This document shows, one piece after another, positions 40,024-47,705 of a DNA stretch of 56,971 bases; the first letter of the stretch is position 1, and each line of letters begins with the position of its first letter. The notes below the pieces were generated by a model that was not told the DNA's origin, did not search any database, and saw nothing but the letters and a program-made list of their open reading frames with translations. The DNA is from a virus: the IMG/VR virus record IMGVR_UViG_3300044630_000901, positions 1 through 56,971 of that record; one strand, given 5' to 3'. A program made the position numbers and the translations under genes.

Positions 40024-41979
40024 TTATTTCACTTCGCCGTACGTGTCACCCAAGTCGCCTTCAGACCACGTGATGAGCTCAGGCCACCATGATACGCCCT
40101 TACGCATGACGCCCTGCAATTCGTCAAGAACCTCTTGGGCAACGGTAGCTGGAACGATGTAGACCAACTCGTCATGAACCGCCAGCGATGGGCGATACGC
40201 GGTGCGTTTGTACATCGTCATGGCATGCTCGGCGATCACGTCACGGGCAAGGGCTTGCACCAAGTTCTCAACGCCTTTTCCAGCGTAGATGCGAGCTCGT
40301 GAGCGGCCACTGCCGTACCACCATTCGGTCTTGCCGTTGTCCATTTCCTTGGTCAGGCCGGGGTAGTGAATCTTGCGACCAGACGGCAGACGCACAGCGT
40401 TCTTCTCTGTGATGCATAGACCCCACGGGTCAATGGCTGTCTCGATGCCTTGCGCAATGCTGGGCAGGCTGTTCTGAAAAGACTTCCAGCCTTTAACAAT
40501 GTCGTGGTACGTATCACGCCACGCTGTTACAACTTCCAAGGACTCAGCTTCTGACAACTCCAGACCGCCCATCAGCTTGGCCACCTTGCGGAACGTAGGA
40601 GCGCCAGCGCCGAAGCCCAGACCCAACTGCGCGATCTTGGCCAGCTGTCGCTGGTCTTTAGACACATCGCTCTCGTCGATGCCGTAGCGTGCGGCAGCAA
40701 ACGATTTGTACAGGTCAGCCTCAACGTCGTTGTTGTACAAGTCCATGGACTGCTTGACCTTCCACAAGAAGTGGTTGACCCGCAATTCAATACCGGACAA
40801 GTCAGCTACGACAACCTTGTGTCCCTTGGGGGCACGCAGTGAGTTACGCAGCGCGTCGGACGGCTTGGGACTCTTGGGGTTGATGCGCGGCAGGTTCTGC
40901 ATGTTGTACTGCTCACCAGACCAGCGGCCAGTGGTGTCAGCGCCAGCGTACTTGAGTGGCACGGGAAGACGACCGCCACAGACGTCAGCGGCTTTTATAA
41001 ACGCTTGCAGTCGTGTCTCCAGCAGTGTGGACTTGACCTCAAGGCGTACACGGGCGGCAGCAGCAACGATAGGGTCTTCGTGGTCTTGCAGTGCGATGAA
41101 CGCATCGTCAGTCTTGGCCAGTGCTGGTGTCATCTTGGCCGGGTTGGTGGGCGACTGCTTCATGGGCACTTCCACGCCGCGAGTCTTGAGCAGTTCACCG
41201 AACTTGGCAGCGCTGGCCATGGTCATGCGGACATACTCTTCGGGGTCGGTGGGGTCGCCTTCAAGCTTACGGGCCACGGACTCAGCTTGCGTAAACAGCA
41301 AGTCGTACAGGTCGTTGAGTGACTTGGCCTTCTCAGCTTTCACATCCTCAAGCGCCTTGTTCACCATGGCGTAGTCAAGCTCGAACTTGGGCTCAACCAA
41401 CATACGTGTAGTCATGTCGATCTGCAACAGCTCTGCCTTGGGGAATCCCTTGGCCAGCTTCTTGAACAACTCAGCGCACAGGTCAGTGTCCACCTTGTTG
41501 TACTCTTCCATCTGAGCTAGCTCATCAGGGCTGAAGTCACACAGGTGTTTGCCCTTGGTGTTCGTGGCTTCGAGGTCCAGCTTGGCACCGACCTTCAACT
41601 CAGCGGCCAGCTTCTTGAGTGACACGCCTGTCAGGAATTTACCCCCTACAGACACGCCAGTCTTGGAGTACTTGGACCGTGCCATAGCAGCAGTGCAGCC
41701 GTACATCTTGGGCTTGATGCCGAAGCGCCATGCAAGAATCATGGCGTCGAAGCCTGACATGTTGTGACCGATAACGATCTTGTCGCTCCAGTCCATGTCC
41801 TGCATGTGCCTTCTGATCTTGTCCTCACCGAACAGCACGTAGGTCGGCTCGTCGCCTTCACGAATGGCCACTGAAATGATTTCGGTGTCGGGGTGCTGCA
41901 CGTACTCGGTTGGAGACATGCGACTCAGTGTGTGCGTCGTGCTCCAGTACGATTCAAAGTCTATGTAGACGGGTGTCAT
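40024..41979 (-). CDS. Family A DNA polymerase with 3'-5' exonuclease
   Basis: A 651-residue replicative polymerase. Exo I DFESYW (Asp7), exo II GHNMSGFDAM, exo III in YNKVDTDLCAELF give a proofreading domain. Polymerase motif A VVVADLSGIELR (Asp393), motif B QLAKIAQLGLGFG, motif C SLAVHDELVY (Asp603). Length equals T7-like phage PolA. ATG 41979 is chosen because CTGGAGTAAC precedes it; upstream 13 residues overlap the previous gene. No RNA polymerase is seen, so the host enzyme must transcribe this phage. Confidence 0.95.
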   Translation of the reverse strand: MTPVYIDFESYWSTTHTLSRMSPTEYVQHPDTEIISVAIREGDEPTYVLFGEDKIRRHMQDMDWSDKIVIGHNMSGFDAMILAWRFGIKPKMYGCTAAMARSKYSKTGVSVGGKFLTGVSLKKLAAELKVGAKLDLEATNTKGKHLCDFSPDELAQMEEYNKVDTDLCAELFKKLAKGFPKAELLQIDMTTRMLVEPKFELDYAMVNKALEDVKAEKAKSLNDLYDLLFTQAESVARKLEGDPTDPEEYVRMTMASAAKFGELLKTRGVEVPMKQSPTNPAKMTPALAKTDDAFIALQDHEDPIVAAAARVRLEVKSTLLETRLQAFIKAADVCGGRLPVPLKYAGADTTGRWSGEQYNMQNLPRINPKSPKPSDALRNSLRAPKGHKVVVADLSGIELRVNHFLWKVKQSMDLYNNDVEADLYKSFAAARYGIDESDVSKDQRQLAKIAQLGLGFGAGAPTFRKVAKLMGGLELSEAESLEVVTAWRDTYHDIVKGWKSFQNSLPSIAQGIETAIDPWGLCITEKNAVRLPSGRKIHYPGLTKEMDNGKTEWWYGSGRSRARIYAGKGVENLVQALARDVIAEHAMTMYKRTAYRPSLAVHDELVYIVPATVAQEVLDELQGVMRKGVSWWPELITWSEGDLGDTYGEVK

Positions 41980-41981
41980 TG

Positions 41982-42245
41982 TTACTCCAGTTTGTTTGCG
42001 ATTTTGTACGCCCGCCACAGAGTGCCAATCTCTGAGTCGCAGCTCTCTGCGTAATCGAGAAAGCCTCTGAGTTCTTGCAATCCCTTGACCATGGTAGTAG
42101 TCAGCGTGATGGACTCACTGCCATCATTGAGCGTGATTGTGCCGGGAGCGTTAGTTGTGCCAATGCCAAGATTGCCAGAAGCGCTCAGCGTCATGCGTGG
42201 CGTGAGTTGAGGCTGGGTTGCGAAGACGACGGGTGCGCCGCTCAT
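41982..42245 (-). CDS. Unknown protein with tail-fibre-like centre
   Basis: An 87-residue protein. The centre ASGNLGIGTTNAPGTITLND (about residues 22-41) is the S-G-N-x-G-I-G-T-T element typical of S74 tail fibres, yet the gene lies between PolA and a MazG-like gene. The C-terminus is helical and ends ANKLE, whose codons are the PolA ribosome site. Start overlaps the preceding stop as TGATG. Role unknown. Confidence 0.65.
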   Translation of the reverse strand: MSGAPVVFATQPQLTPRMTLSASGNLGIGTTNAPGTITLNDGSESITLTTTMVKGLQELRGFLDYAESCDSEIGTLWRAYKIANKLE

Positions 42246-42685
42246 CAGTACATGCCCTCAAGGTTAGGCGGTGTGTAGTCTGGACCCTTGGCGACTTTGC
42301 CGTGCTCGTTGAAGATGGGCTGGCCGTTCTTGTCGAACTTGCTCCAGTTGCTGCTGTTGACCGCAGCGATAGCCTGCGTAGTCTTCATACCAGCGCAGTG
42401 GCCACAACCAACGCCAGTGACAACCTGATCGCCAATGGAGTCTAGGAATTCCTTGCGGTCGTTAATACTGGCAGACAACTCGCCGCTCTTGAGCATACGT
42501 GCCAGCGCGTTGAGGGCTACTCTGGTAGACCGGACCTCATACTCCACACCATCAGAGTTGAAGTCCAGTGTGTCGATCATCTCAACGATCTCCTCAAAGT
42601 GACAACCCAGCTGGACGCTAAAGTCCGCCTCAGTCGGTTGTGGTCTGGCACGCTTGTGCCACAGTTCAATTTGGTCGATGCTCAT
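42245..42685 (-). CDS. MazG-like nucleotide pyrophosphohydrolase
   Basis: A 146-residue protein. It begins IELWHKRARPQPTEADFSVQ, has HFEEIVEMIDTL (acidic MazG-like helix; about residues 29-40) and the family's C-terminal signature NSSNWSKFDKNGQPIFNEHG, then KGPDYTPPNL. These phage enzymes clear (d)NTPs or (p)ppGpp. It is coupled on both sides. Substrate cannot be told from sequence. Confidence 0.8.
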   Translation of the reverse strand: MSIDQIELWHKRARPQPTEADFSVQLGCHFEEIVEMIDTLDFNSDGVEYEVRSTRVALNALARMLKSGELSASINDRKEFLDSIGDQVVTGVGCGHCAGMKTTQAIAAVNSSNWSKFDKNGQPIFNEHGKVAKGPDYTPPNLEGMY

Positions 42686-42957
42686 TACTTCTCCAATGCG
42701 TTTATTGCCATGATGCGTGCGATGACGTCCGGGATTTTCTCGTCGTCCTTGACGATGTACAGCTCGTGTGTCCAGTCGTTGCCCATCTTAACGGGCTTGT
42801 ACTGCGACGACTTGACGATGTAGCCGTTGGTGGCTTTGATGATGTTAAAAGTTAGCAGGGCATCTTCCTCAGTCACCCTATTTGCCCTAACCAAGTCTGG
42901 CGTAAGCGCTACGTCGTTTGACATAAGCCAGTTACGGAACCATTGTTTGATGCTCAT
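42685..42957 (-). CDS. Unknown small protein
   Basis: A 90-residue protein. It begins IKQWFRNWLMSNDVALTPDL, continues with a strand-rich middle (GYIVKSSQYKPVKM, DWTHELYIVKDDE) and ends INALEK. The middle resembles a simple beta sheet. CAACTGGAGAAG of the neighbouring gene's end lies before start codons in this region. No family is recognised. Confidence 0.6.
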   Translation of the reverse strand: MSIKQWFRNWLMSNDVALTPDLVRANRVTEEDALLTFNIIKATNGYIVKSSQYKPVKMGNDWTHELYIVKDDEKIPDVIARIMAINALEK

Positions 42958-43280
42958 TACTTCTCCAGTTGGAATGCAACCATCGCTGCTGCAATGATCT
43001 CGTTGACTTCAGTGATGGTATGTGCGATGTGCGTCTCGTACTCGTAGCCATCTCTGGTTCCGATGTTGACTACAAAGCCGTTGGCGACTTGCTGCACTTC
43101 GATGTTGCCACTGAAGATTTTCTTGCTTGTGGCTCTGCGGGCTATGCGCTCCGCACCTAACATGCCTTGGCTGGTGATTGAACTCTGTATGGCACCCTGC
43201 AAGCCAGCGGTAGTCAGTACGCTTTGCGCTGCGTTTTGTGCGCTATTGCCAATGAGGGCGTGCATCAAGTTTCCGAACAT
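42957..43280 (-). CDS. Unknown protein
   Basis: A 107-residue protein from ATG 43280 (CACTGGAGACACG upstream). It begins FGNLMHALIGNSAQNAAQSV, has a short beta hairpin VANGFVVNIGTRDGYEYETH and ends IAAAMVAFQLEK. The C-terminus is one of the K/R/Q-L-E tails. No function is recognised. Confidence 0.65.
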   Translation of the reverse strand: MFGNLMHALIGNSAQNAAQSVLTTAGLQGAIQSSITSQGMLGAERIARRATSKKIFSGNIEVQQVANGFVVNIGTRDGYEYETHIAHTITEVNEIIAAAMVAFQLEK

Positions 43281-43615
43281 TTGCGTGTCTCCAGTGAAAG
43301 CAAGAAGAGGATGCAGCACCCGGCGTGAGCAAGGTGAGAGAGCCCAGTTTCAGGATCGTCTTTTTGGTTACCACGGTTGTACGTAGCCAAGTGCCGGAAC
43401 GCTGCAGCTAAGTAGCGAGTCTCGCCATCCTCTACATGCTTCCAGTTGTCACGAGCATACTTACGGGCACCGAAGTCCAAGACCTTGACGATTTCTTCTA
43501 CTGCATCCCATGGGAGCAAGGTGTAGTCTGGTTTGTCTGTGTCGTATTTCATACCGTGTGTTTTCAGCATTTGCTGCATAGCTTCCTCTTCCTCTGTAGT
43601 CCATTCTGCTGTCAT
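43265..43615 (-). CDS. dATP/dGTP diphosphohydrolase-like (MazG-like) protein
   Basis: A 116-residue protein with the family motif KYDTDKPDYTLLPWDAVEEI (about residues 21-40), then VLDFGARKYARDNWKHVEDG and YLAAAFRHLATYNRG, and the acidic end ETGLSHLAHAGCCILFLLSL. This is the phage DUF5664/MazG-like fold. It would hydrolyse dNTPs. No PurZ (2-aminoadenine) partner is visible, so it is not evidence of modified DNA. ATG 43615 has AAAGGGG upstream. Confidence 0.78.
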   Translation of the reverse strand: MTAEWTTEEEEAMQQMLKTHGMKYDTDKPDYTLLPWDAVEEIVKVLDFGARKYARDNWKHVEDGETRYLAAAFRHLATYNRGNQKDDPETGLSHLAHAGCCILFLLSLETRKCSET

Positions 43616-43863
43616 CTTGTCGCCCCTTTGGTTGGGTGTGGGCAATCCTCTGGTGGGATAACCACGCACCATATTGCCTTGTAAGCCTTACGAGATGCTG
43701 ACTCCCAACGGTCGATGTATGCGTCGGGTAGCGCTTTCAACGTGCGCCGGATGTTGGACTCTGTTCTGTCTGGGAACTCAGCAATGAGCTGCTTCATGGT
43801 CATACCATCCGGTCTGGCTCGCAGTGCTGCACGTATCTCATGTGATGCGTATCTTCTTGTCAT
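43612..43863 (-). CDS. Small winged-helix-like DNA-binding protein
   Basis: An 83-residue protein. SHEIRAALRARPDGMTMKQL, then FPDRTESNIRRTLKALPDAY give a helix-turn-helix with following strand, as in small wHTH regulators. It is coupled on both sides by ATGA. Target unknown. Confidence 0.65.
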   Translation of the reverse strand: MTRRYASHEIRAALRARPDGMTMKQLIAEFPDRTESNIRRTLKALPDAYIDRWESASRKAYKAIWCVVIPPEDCPHPTKGATR

Positions 43864-44069
43864 TCATCGTCCCGGTCAAACGTAGGCAGTGGGCACCAGT
43901 GTGTCCAGCGGTCAGCGTCGCGCCACACACCAAGGACAGCGACGCCCAACTTTCTGTCAATCATCAGCATCTTTGCTCCTCTTGGTGGTGAATACTTCGT
44001 AGCATCCAGCCACTTGTTGTTAACGTCCACGACAGCGAACTGATCGCTGGTCATCTTGATGTTGGTCAT
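43860..44069 (-). CDS. Small protein, unknown
   Basis: A 69-residue protein (TNIKMTSDQFAVVDVNNKWL at the start), strand-rich, with VAVLGVWRDADRWTHWCPLP near the end. ATG 44069 is preferred because AAAGGA is eight bases upstream; ATG 44075 is too close to that site. No family is recognised. Confidence 0.65.
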   Translation of the reverse strand: MTNIKMTSDQFAVVDVNNKWLDATKYSPPRGAKMLMIDRKLGVAVLGVWRDADRWTHWCPLPTFDRDDE

Positions 44070-44407
44070 TGCCATAGTCCTTTCCCGCCAACGAATGTTG
44101 TCTTGATTTTTGCTTGCTTCATCACAGCTACCTTCTTCAGATAGCTCTTGCGACTGCGCTCTTCCTGCGGCTGCGTGCTCTTTGGTTGAGCGTCTTCACC
44201 GTCACCGAAGGTGTACAGCTTAACTCTATTGCGCCCATCGGCTTCGTTGGAGTAGTCAACGACATAGATCATCTTCTGCCTCTTAAGCTCGGTGAGCAGC
44301 TTGCCCACAGTCTTAGGCGGTACGCCGGTACGTGCTGCCAGATCAAGTCTACTGGCTGGCCCTTGCATCAGGGCTTTGAATACCTGCACCATCTGCACGA
44401 TGTTCAT
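44066..44407 (-). CDS. Winged-helix transcriptional regulator-like protein
   Basis: A 113-residue protein. VFKALMQGPASRLDLAARTG followed by VPPKTVGKLLTELKRQKMIY (about residues 9-48) is a clear wHTH. The C-terminal half is charged (QPQEERSRKSYLKK). ATG 44407 overlaps the previous microgene stop (ATGA) and has TTGGAG upstream. It may control phage or host genes; operator unknown. Confidence 0.75.
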   Translation of the reverse strand: MNIVQMVQVFKALMQGPASRLDLAARTGVPPKTVGKLLTELKRQKMIYVVDYSNEADGRNRVKLYTFGDGEDAQPKSTQPQEERSRKSYLKKVAVMKQAKIKTTFVGGKGLWQ

Positions 44408-44541
44408 GTGGTGCGCTCCAAGTAAACGAACAATACGAATGCCGCCATGTACAGAAACCACATGAACACCCCCCATCTTTTTGGTAAGTGCGGTGCAAGG
44501 AACACGCTGGCCATTAGTAGGAAGTAATCTGAGTCTTTCAT
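44404..44541 (-). CDS. Microgene, 45-residue two-helix membrane protein
   Basis: Starts MKDSDYFLLMASVFLAPHLP with a first membrane helix, continues KRWGVFMWFLYMAAFVLFVY with a second, and ends LERTT. GGAGAAAGA is just upstream of ATG 44541, and ATGA overlaps join it to both neighbours. Membrane role only can be inferred. Confidence 0.65.
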   Translation of the reverse strand: MKDSDYFLLMASVFLAPHLPKRWGVFMWFLYMAAFVLFVYLERTT

Positions 44542-44672
44542 TCTTTCTCCTTCACGCAGGTACAGGCGTACCCGCTTGCGTCATAGCCCAAGCCCTTGCA
44601 GTAGGTGCAAAGAGGGTCTGCGGTTTGCTTTACTGGCATGAACCAGTCAAAGAGTTGGTCGAGCCACTTCAT
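44538..44672 (-). CDS. Microgene, 44-residue zinc-ribbon-like protein
   Basis: Starts MKWLDQLFDWFMPVKQTADP and has the C-x2-C pair LCTYCKGLGY followed by YACTCVKEK. The CxxCxGxG half resembles a DnaJ-type zinc ribbon. TTGGAG lies upstream of ATG 44672, and ATGA overlaps join it to the membrane microgene. Binding partner unknown. Confidence 0.65.
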   Translation of the reverse strand: MKWLDQLFDWFMPVKQTADPLCTYCKGLGYDASGYACTCVKEKE

Positions 44673-45139
44673 GTGTTCTCCAATATAGGTGTCATCTTCT
44701 TGAGCCTGTATTCCTCTTGGACAATGGCAATAGCTTTGTCCATGTCTTTCAACGTCACGACTTCCATCTGGGCATCGTGCAACTCCATGGCAGTGTTGAG
44801 TGCGTTCATCTCGTGAGCCTTGAGGATAAAGCTGCCGGACACTACACCACGCTTGCCTACGTCACGTAGGGCTTGCAGTCCATCACGAACCACATCGCTG
44901 TAGTCTTGGCCGAAGCCAAGCCGCGCAAACGCCTCAGTCATGTTGACCATGGCAATCAGTGTGTCGATGTCAGCACGCTTGGCCAAGCCCTTGGTCAGTG
45001 TCTCCATGGCTCCATGATTCTTGATCTTGAGGTCAAGCATGAACGCTGTGTGGCTGTTGACCGGGGATAGGCTCTCCAGTACGTACCCAACTGGGTTGAG
45101 CAGCACGCGCTTGGGTCTGTATGCACTACGTTTTCTCAC
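44669..45139 (-). CDS. Conserved unknown protein
   Basis: A 156-residue, mostly helical protein. It begins RKRSAYRPKRVLLNPVGYVL and contains LTKGLAKRADIDTLIAMVNM and LKAHEMNALNTAMELHDAQM. This pattern is familiar from podovirus early operons, with no assigned role. Its last codons encode the ribosome site of the next microgene. Confidence 0.65.
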   Translation of the reverse strand: MRKRSAYRPKRVLLNPVGYVLESLSPVNSHTAFMLDLKIKNHGAMETLTKGLAKRADIDTLIAMVNMTEAFARLGFGQDYSDVVRDGLQALRDVGKRGVVSGSFILKAHEMNALNTAMELHDAQMEVVTLKDMDKAIAIVQEEYRLKKMTPILENT

Positions 45140-45142
45140 TGT

Positions 45143-45271
45143 TCACTTTCTGTTGGAGTATCTGGTCCAGCACTTGTGGCACATCCACTTGCCACGCATC
45201 TCTATGCCGCCCAAGGGTTCTGATTCGTTGCCGCATTTGTCACACGTTTTAAGTTTCTGCATGCGCGACAT
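45143..45271 (-). CDS. Small zinc-ribbon protein, 42 residues
   Basis: From ATG 45271: SRMQKLKTCDKCGNESEPLG followed by KWMCHKCWTRYSNRK. Two C-x2-C pairs make a zinc ribbon. GAGG precedes the ATG; ATG 45262 is an alternative. It overlaps the preceding gene. Nucleic-acid or protein contact is likely. Confidence 0.7.
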   Translation of the reverse strand: MSRMQKLKTCDKCGNESEPLGGIEMRGKWMCHKCWTRYSNRK

Positions 45272-45560
45272 AGCCGCCTCGGTCGTCTCGCGGAATGAGT
45301 TTGTCGAAGGCAGTCGCGGTGGTCTGGAATTCATCGAGTATCTGTGGGTTGGTTGTTGCAATCCAGTTCAGGAGTTGCATGAGTTGTTTGTTGATCTGCC
45401 GCGACGTGTTCAGCTCTAGTCGCAACGAGGCCAATTCACCTTGGAGGAGTTGAAAGTTGGAGTTGGCCACTGATATGGCTTCTTGTAGGCGACGGGGTGC
45501 GAACGAATCGCCGCCGCTGTAGGCTTGCTCAACTGGCTGGGGTAGTTGTGTCAAGTACAT
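45249..45560 (-). CDS. Coiled-coil protein, unknown
   Basis: A 103-residue protein from ATG 45560 (GGGG six bases upstream). It has a short YLTQLPQPVEQAYSGGDSFA start, then a long coil (LLQGELASLRLELNTSRQIN). No enzyme motif. It precedes a zinc-ribbon gene with 23 bases of overlap. Confidence 0.6.
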   Translation of the reverse strand: MYLTQLPQPVEQAYSGGDSFAPRRLQEAISVANSNFQLLQGELASLRLELNTSRQINKQLMQLLNWIATTNPQILDEFQTTATAFDKLIPRDDRGGYVAHAET

Positions 45561-45561
45561 A

Positions 45562-46032
45562 TCAACCCCCAAAGATTTGTTTGAGTTCGTCGTACAGCGC
45601 ACGGGCTTTGAGGATGGACATGTTGCTGAGCATCTCTGACACGTTGGTCTCTTGCTTGGGCGCTACCACTGGTGCTTTAGGGGTCGCAACTTTAGCAGCT
45701 TTCTTTGGCCTTCTGACGTAGCCCTTCGCATAGTCTTGCGCCACAGTAAAGTAAGTGGGACCTGCTGGTGAGTCAACGGTGCGAATCAACCCTCGCGTAA
45801 CAAACTGGGACAACAAAGACGAAGAGGACGCCCGCATAACGCCAGCGGTTTCAGCCAACGCAACGAGTCTTGCTCGGTTGCATCCGGGGTTGTCTTTGAT
45901 GATCTTAAAAAACGATGCGGACACGCTTGTTGAAGGTTCTGGTTCTTGCATGGTGATTACCGGTTGTGTTGTACCCTCGTCGTCAAACTTTAAGGCTTCG
46001 AGTTTCTTCAATTCAGATTTCAAGTCAGGCAT
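45562..46032 (-). CDS. wHTH-like regulator with Lys/Pro linker
   Basis: A 156-residue protein. Acidic helix (LKSELKKLEALKFDDE), then FFKIIKDNPGCNRARLVALA and LLSQFVTRGLIRTVDSPAGP (about residues 40-95), a winged-helix; a Lys/Pro/Ala linker and a C-terminal helix (KARALYDELKQIFGG). GGAGG precedes ATG 46032. It may be a regulator with a dimerising tail. Confidence 0.7.
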   Translation of the reverse strand: MPDLKSELKKLEALKFDDEGTTQPVITMQEPEPSTSVSASFFKIIKDNPGCNRARLVALAETAGVMRASSSSLLSQFVTRGLIRTVDSPAGPTYFTVAQDYAKGYVRRPKKAAKVATPKAPVVAPKQETNVSEMLSNMSILKARALYDELKQIFGG

Positions 46033-46672
46033 ATTCTTCCTCCAGTTCGTCAATGATTTCGGTGAGCATGTCGTTGGCGTCCAATGACTCCAACACAGAT
46101 TCGTCAGATGTAAGGTAGTCGTACTCGACTTCGAGTCGGCTGTACAGGTCGCGCATGTGGCGCTTGAACTCTTCCTCTAACTCGTCTTCTAGATTGGCAA
46201 AGTCATAGCCCTTCAAGATAGCCACGAATGCTGCGTTCTGAATGTCAGTGTCGTATGGGCTGTTCATGACTAAGAACTCGTCCAGCTCGGACTCTGTGAA
46301 GTCGTCTGGGTTAACCATGTCAGATGAGAACGATGTGCAGTTCTCGTGGTAGTAATGACCTCTATGGTCTACGCTGAATCGCCAAGCGTTGCAAGCCAGA
46401 CCTATGAGTGCTGGACACGTATACCCAACAGACGCAAGGAACTTAGACCAGTCGTCAACACGCCCTTCAAAGCATGCACCGTCACCCTGCGACCAGAAGC
46501 CGCTGAAGTACATCTTGTCTACCTCAATGCCTACATCCTCCATATCGTGTTTGAATACGTCGTACACACCATCCCACCATTCGATGTGGTCTACGTTCCA
46601 GTTGCGATGCTTGTCCAGTATCTCGTCTTGCTGCCGCTTGGTCAGTGCCTTAAATCTTTCGAGGGGTGTCAT
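46025..46672 (-). CDS. Conserved acidic protein with FSGFWSQGDG signature
   Basis: A 215-residue, very acidic protein. It begins TPLERFKALTKRQQDEILDK and carries MYFSGFWSQGDGACFEGRVD (about residues 52-71), a signature widespread in phages. The C-terminus ends in ELEEEYA. Acidic, Asp/Glu-rich DNA-mimic-like character would suit an anti-restriction or antitoxin role, which is unproven. ATG 46672 has GGAG upstream. Confidence 0.7.
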   Translation of the reverse strand: MTPLERFKALTKRQQDEILDKHRNWNVDHIEWWDGVYDVFKHDMEDVGIEVDKMYFSGFWSQGDGACFEGRVDDWSKFLASVGYTCPALIGLACNAWRFSVDHRGHYYHENCTSFSSDMVNPDDFTESELDEFLVMNSPYDTDIQNAAFVAILKGYDFANLEDELEEEFKRHMRDLYSRLEVEYDYLTSDESVLESLDANDMLTEIIDELEEEYA

Positions 46673-46959
46673 GTGAGCTCCATTGCAATTCTGTCTGCCA
46701 TAGACTTGAAGACCGCAGCATTCAGATGCTTGTTGAAATCGTCTTCTTCCAGCTGCGGCCAGTTGTAGGCTCCAGCATCTTTTAAGTGTCTCCCCGTAGT
46801 TGGGCCCCATGTGTTGACGCGCCTAGCGTGACCGCCTTTCCATTCAAAAGCTACCGGTGTCTCGTAGCTGATTAGGATGCTCACACCGAACACGTGAACT
46901 CTGTTAAGTGGTGTTGCCCTACTCGTTGCTCTTGATACAGATACACATGCGTTTGTCAT
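46669..46959 (-). CDS. Conserved unknown phage protein (DUF8033-like)
   Basis: A 96-residue protein with SILISYETPVAFEWKGGHAR and NTWGPTTGRHLKDAG (about residues 28-61), motifs shared by many small phage proteins. It is ATGA-coupled to both sides. Name is from memory of the S-Y-x-T-P-V-A motif; no function is established here. Confidence 0.65.
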   Translation of the reverse strand: MTNACVSVSRATSRATPLNRVHVFGVSILISYETPVAFEWKGGHARRVNTWGPTTGRHLKDAGAYNWPQLEEDDFNKHLNAAVFKSMADRIAMELT

Positions 46960-47051
46960 AGCGGTGCGTCCTCGTGGTTGTCTGGGTTGAACTTGGGCAC
47001 TCTCGTGCCGCTATCTTTGGGGTTGGGAAACGCAGGGAACGGCCATGTCAT
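46956..47051 (-). CDS. Microgene, 31-residue Pro-rich protein
   Basis: Starts MTWPFPAFPNPKDSGTRVPK, ends NHEDAPL. GGAG lies six bases before ATG 47051, and ATGA overlaps join it to genes on both sides. Too short for a domain. Confidence 0.6.
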   Translation of the reverse strand: MTWPFPAFPNPKDSGTRVPKFNPDNHEDAPL

Positions 47052-47239
47052 TTGACTCTCCAATACTTACGCGTCTCTTGCACAATCGCTGGCTCCTTGG
47101 GCAGGATGGGGTCGTACTTGTTGCCGAACGGTGGTGTCCAGCCGAAGCGTCGCCACGTAGCCTGCACGTCAGCGCCAGAGGTCCACTTGTAGTCGGGGTG
47201 GCCGACCGGGATGGTTGGGTATGTGATCTTGTCTGTCAT
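47048..47239 (-). CDS. Small conserved protein, unknown
   Basis: A 63-residue protein: ITYPTIPVGHPDYKWTSGAD, then VQATWRRFGWTPPFGNKYDP. Trp/Pro-rich, one conserved-looking motif, seen in podovirus early regions. It is ATGA-coupled. No assigned role. Confidence 0.65.
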   Translation of the reverse strand: MTDKITYPTIPVGHPDYKWTSGADVQATWRRFGWTPPFGNKYDPILPKEPAIVQETRKYWRVK

Positions 47240-47460
47240 GTGTTTGCTCCTTCAAGTTTCTGTGCTGCTTCGTATGCCACGCGCAGCTCGGGGTTTGTCT
47301 TGTCGATGTACTCGATGAACTTGCCCATCTCTTCGCAGTCATACTCAAGGTCTTCGATTCGATCTTCACACTGGGATATATCAGAGCGTAGTCGGCTGTT
47401 CTCTTCCTGATAGTGAGAAAGCTCATCTTCCATCTCTGCTATCTGATCTGCTAGGCTCAT
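47236..47460 (-). CDS. Coiled-coil protein 1 of a pair
   Basis: A 74-residue protein, almost wholly coiled coil (IAEMEDELSHYQEENSRLRS) with the C-terminus YIDKTNPELRVAYEAAQKLE. It is ATGA-coupled to the next gene at 47457, which has the same layout and a matching KRLEGA end. The pair looks like tandem duplication. Confidence 0.65.
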   Translation of the reverse strand: MSLADQIAEMEDELSHYQEENSRLRSDISQCEDRIEDLEYDCEEMGKFIEYIDKTNPELRVAYEAAQKLEGANT

Positions 47461-47705
47461 TCCTCTGCTCCTTCAAGTCGCTTGATTGCCTTGTACTGCT
47501 CAATGCTGCCGGGGTAGTACTGGTTGGCGAACGCTACGAAGCGCTCAAGCTCGCTCTTGTCCGCCGCAAGCCTGTTGGTGTTCTCAATCGTTTTGCGCAG
47601 CGCACCCTTGATAGAGCTCAACTCTTCCTCCAGTATCTCCACGTGCTTGGTCAGCCTGTCAACCTTAGCCTTAGCAGCTCTGGCTTCGAGCTGGTGGTTG
47701 TTCAT
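47457..47705 (-). CDS. Coiled-coil protein 2 of a pair
   Basis: An 82-residue protein, coiled coil KVDRLTKHVEILEEELSSIK and C-terminus YYPGSIEQYKAIKRLEGAEE. It is similar in shape and in its C-terminal motif to the gene at 47236. ATGA overlap couples it. Function unknown; a dimer partner of the first is possible. Confidence 0.65.
   Translation of the reverse strand: MNNHQLEARAAKAKVDRLTKHVEILEEELSSIKGALRKTIENTNRLAADKSELERFVAFANQYYPGSIEQYKAIKRLEGAEE

Noticed and set aside
42245-43615. 2-aminoadenine (Z) genome biosynthesis
   Set aside because: A dATP/dGTP diphosphohydrolase-like gene is present, but no PurZ-like synthetase is seen anywhere in the window.
46669-46810. N-terminal extension of the FSGFWSQGDG protein up to 46810
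   Set aside because: It would overlap the upstream gene by 140 bases; ATG 46672 has a good ribosome site and forms an ATGA overlap.
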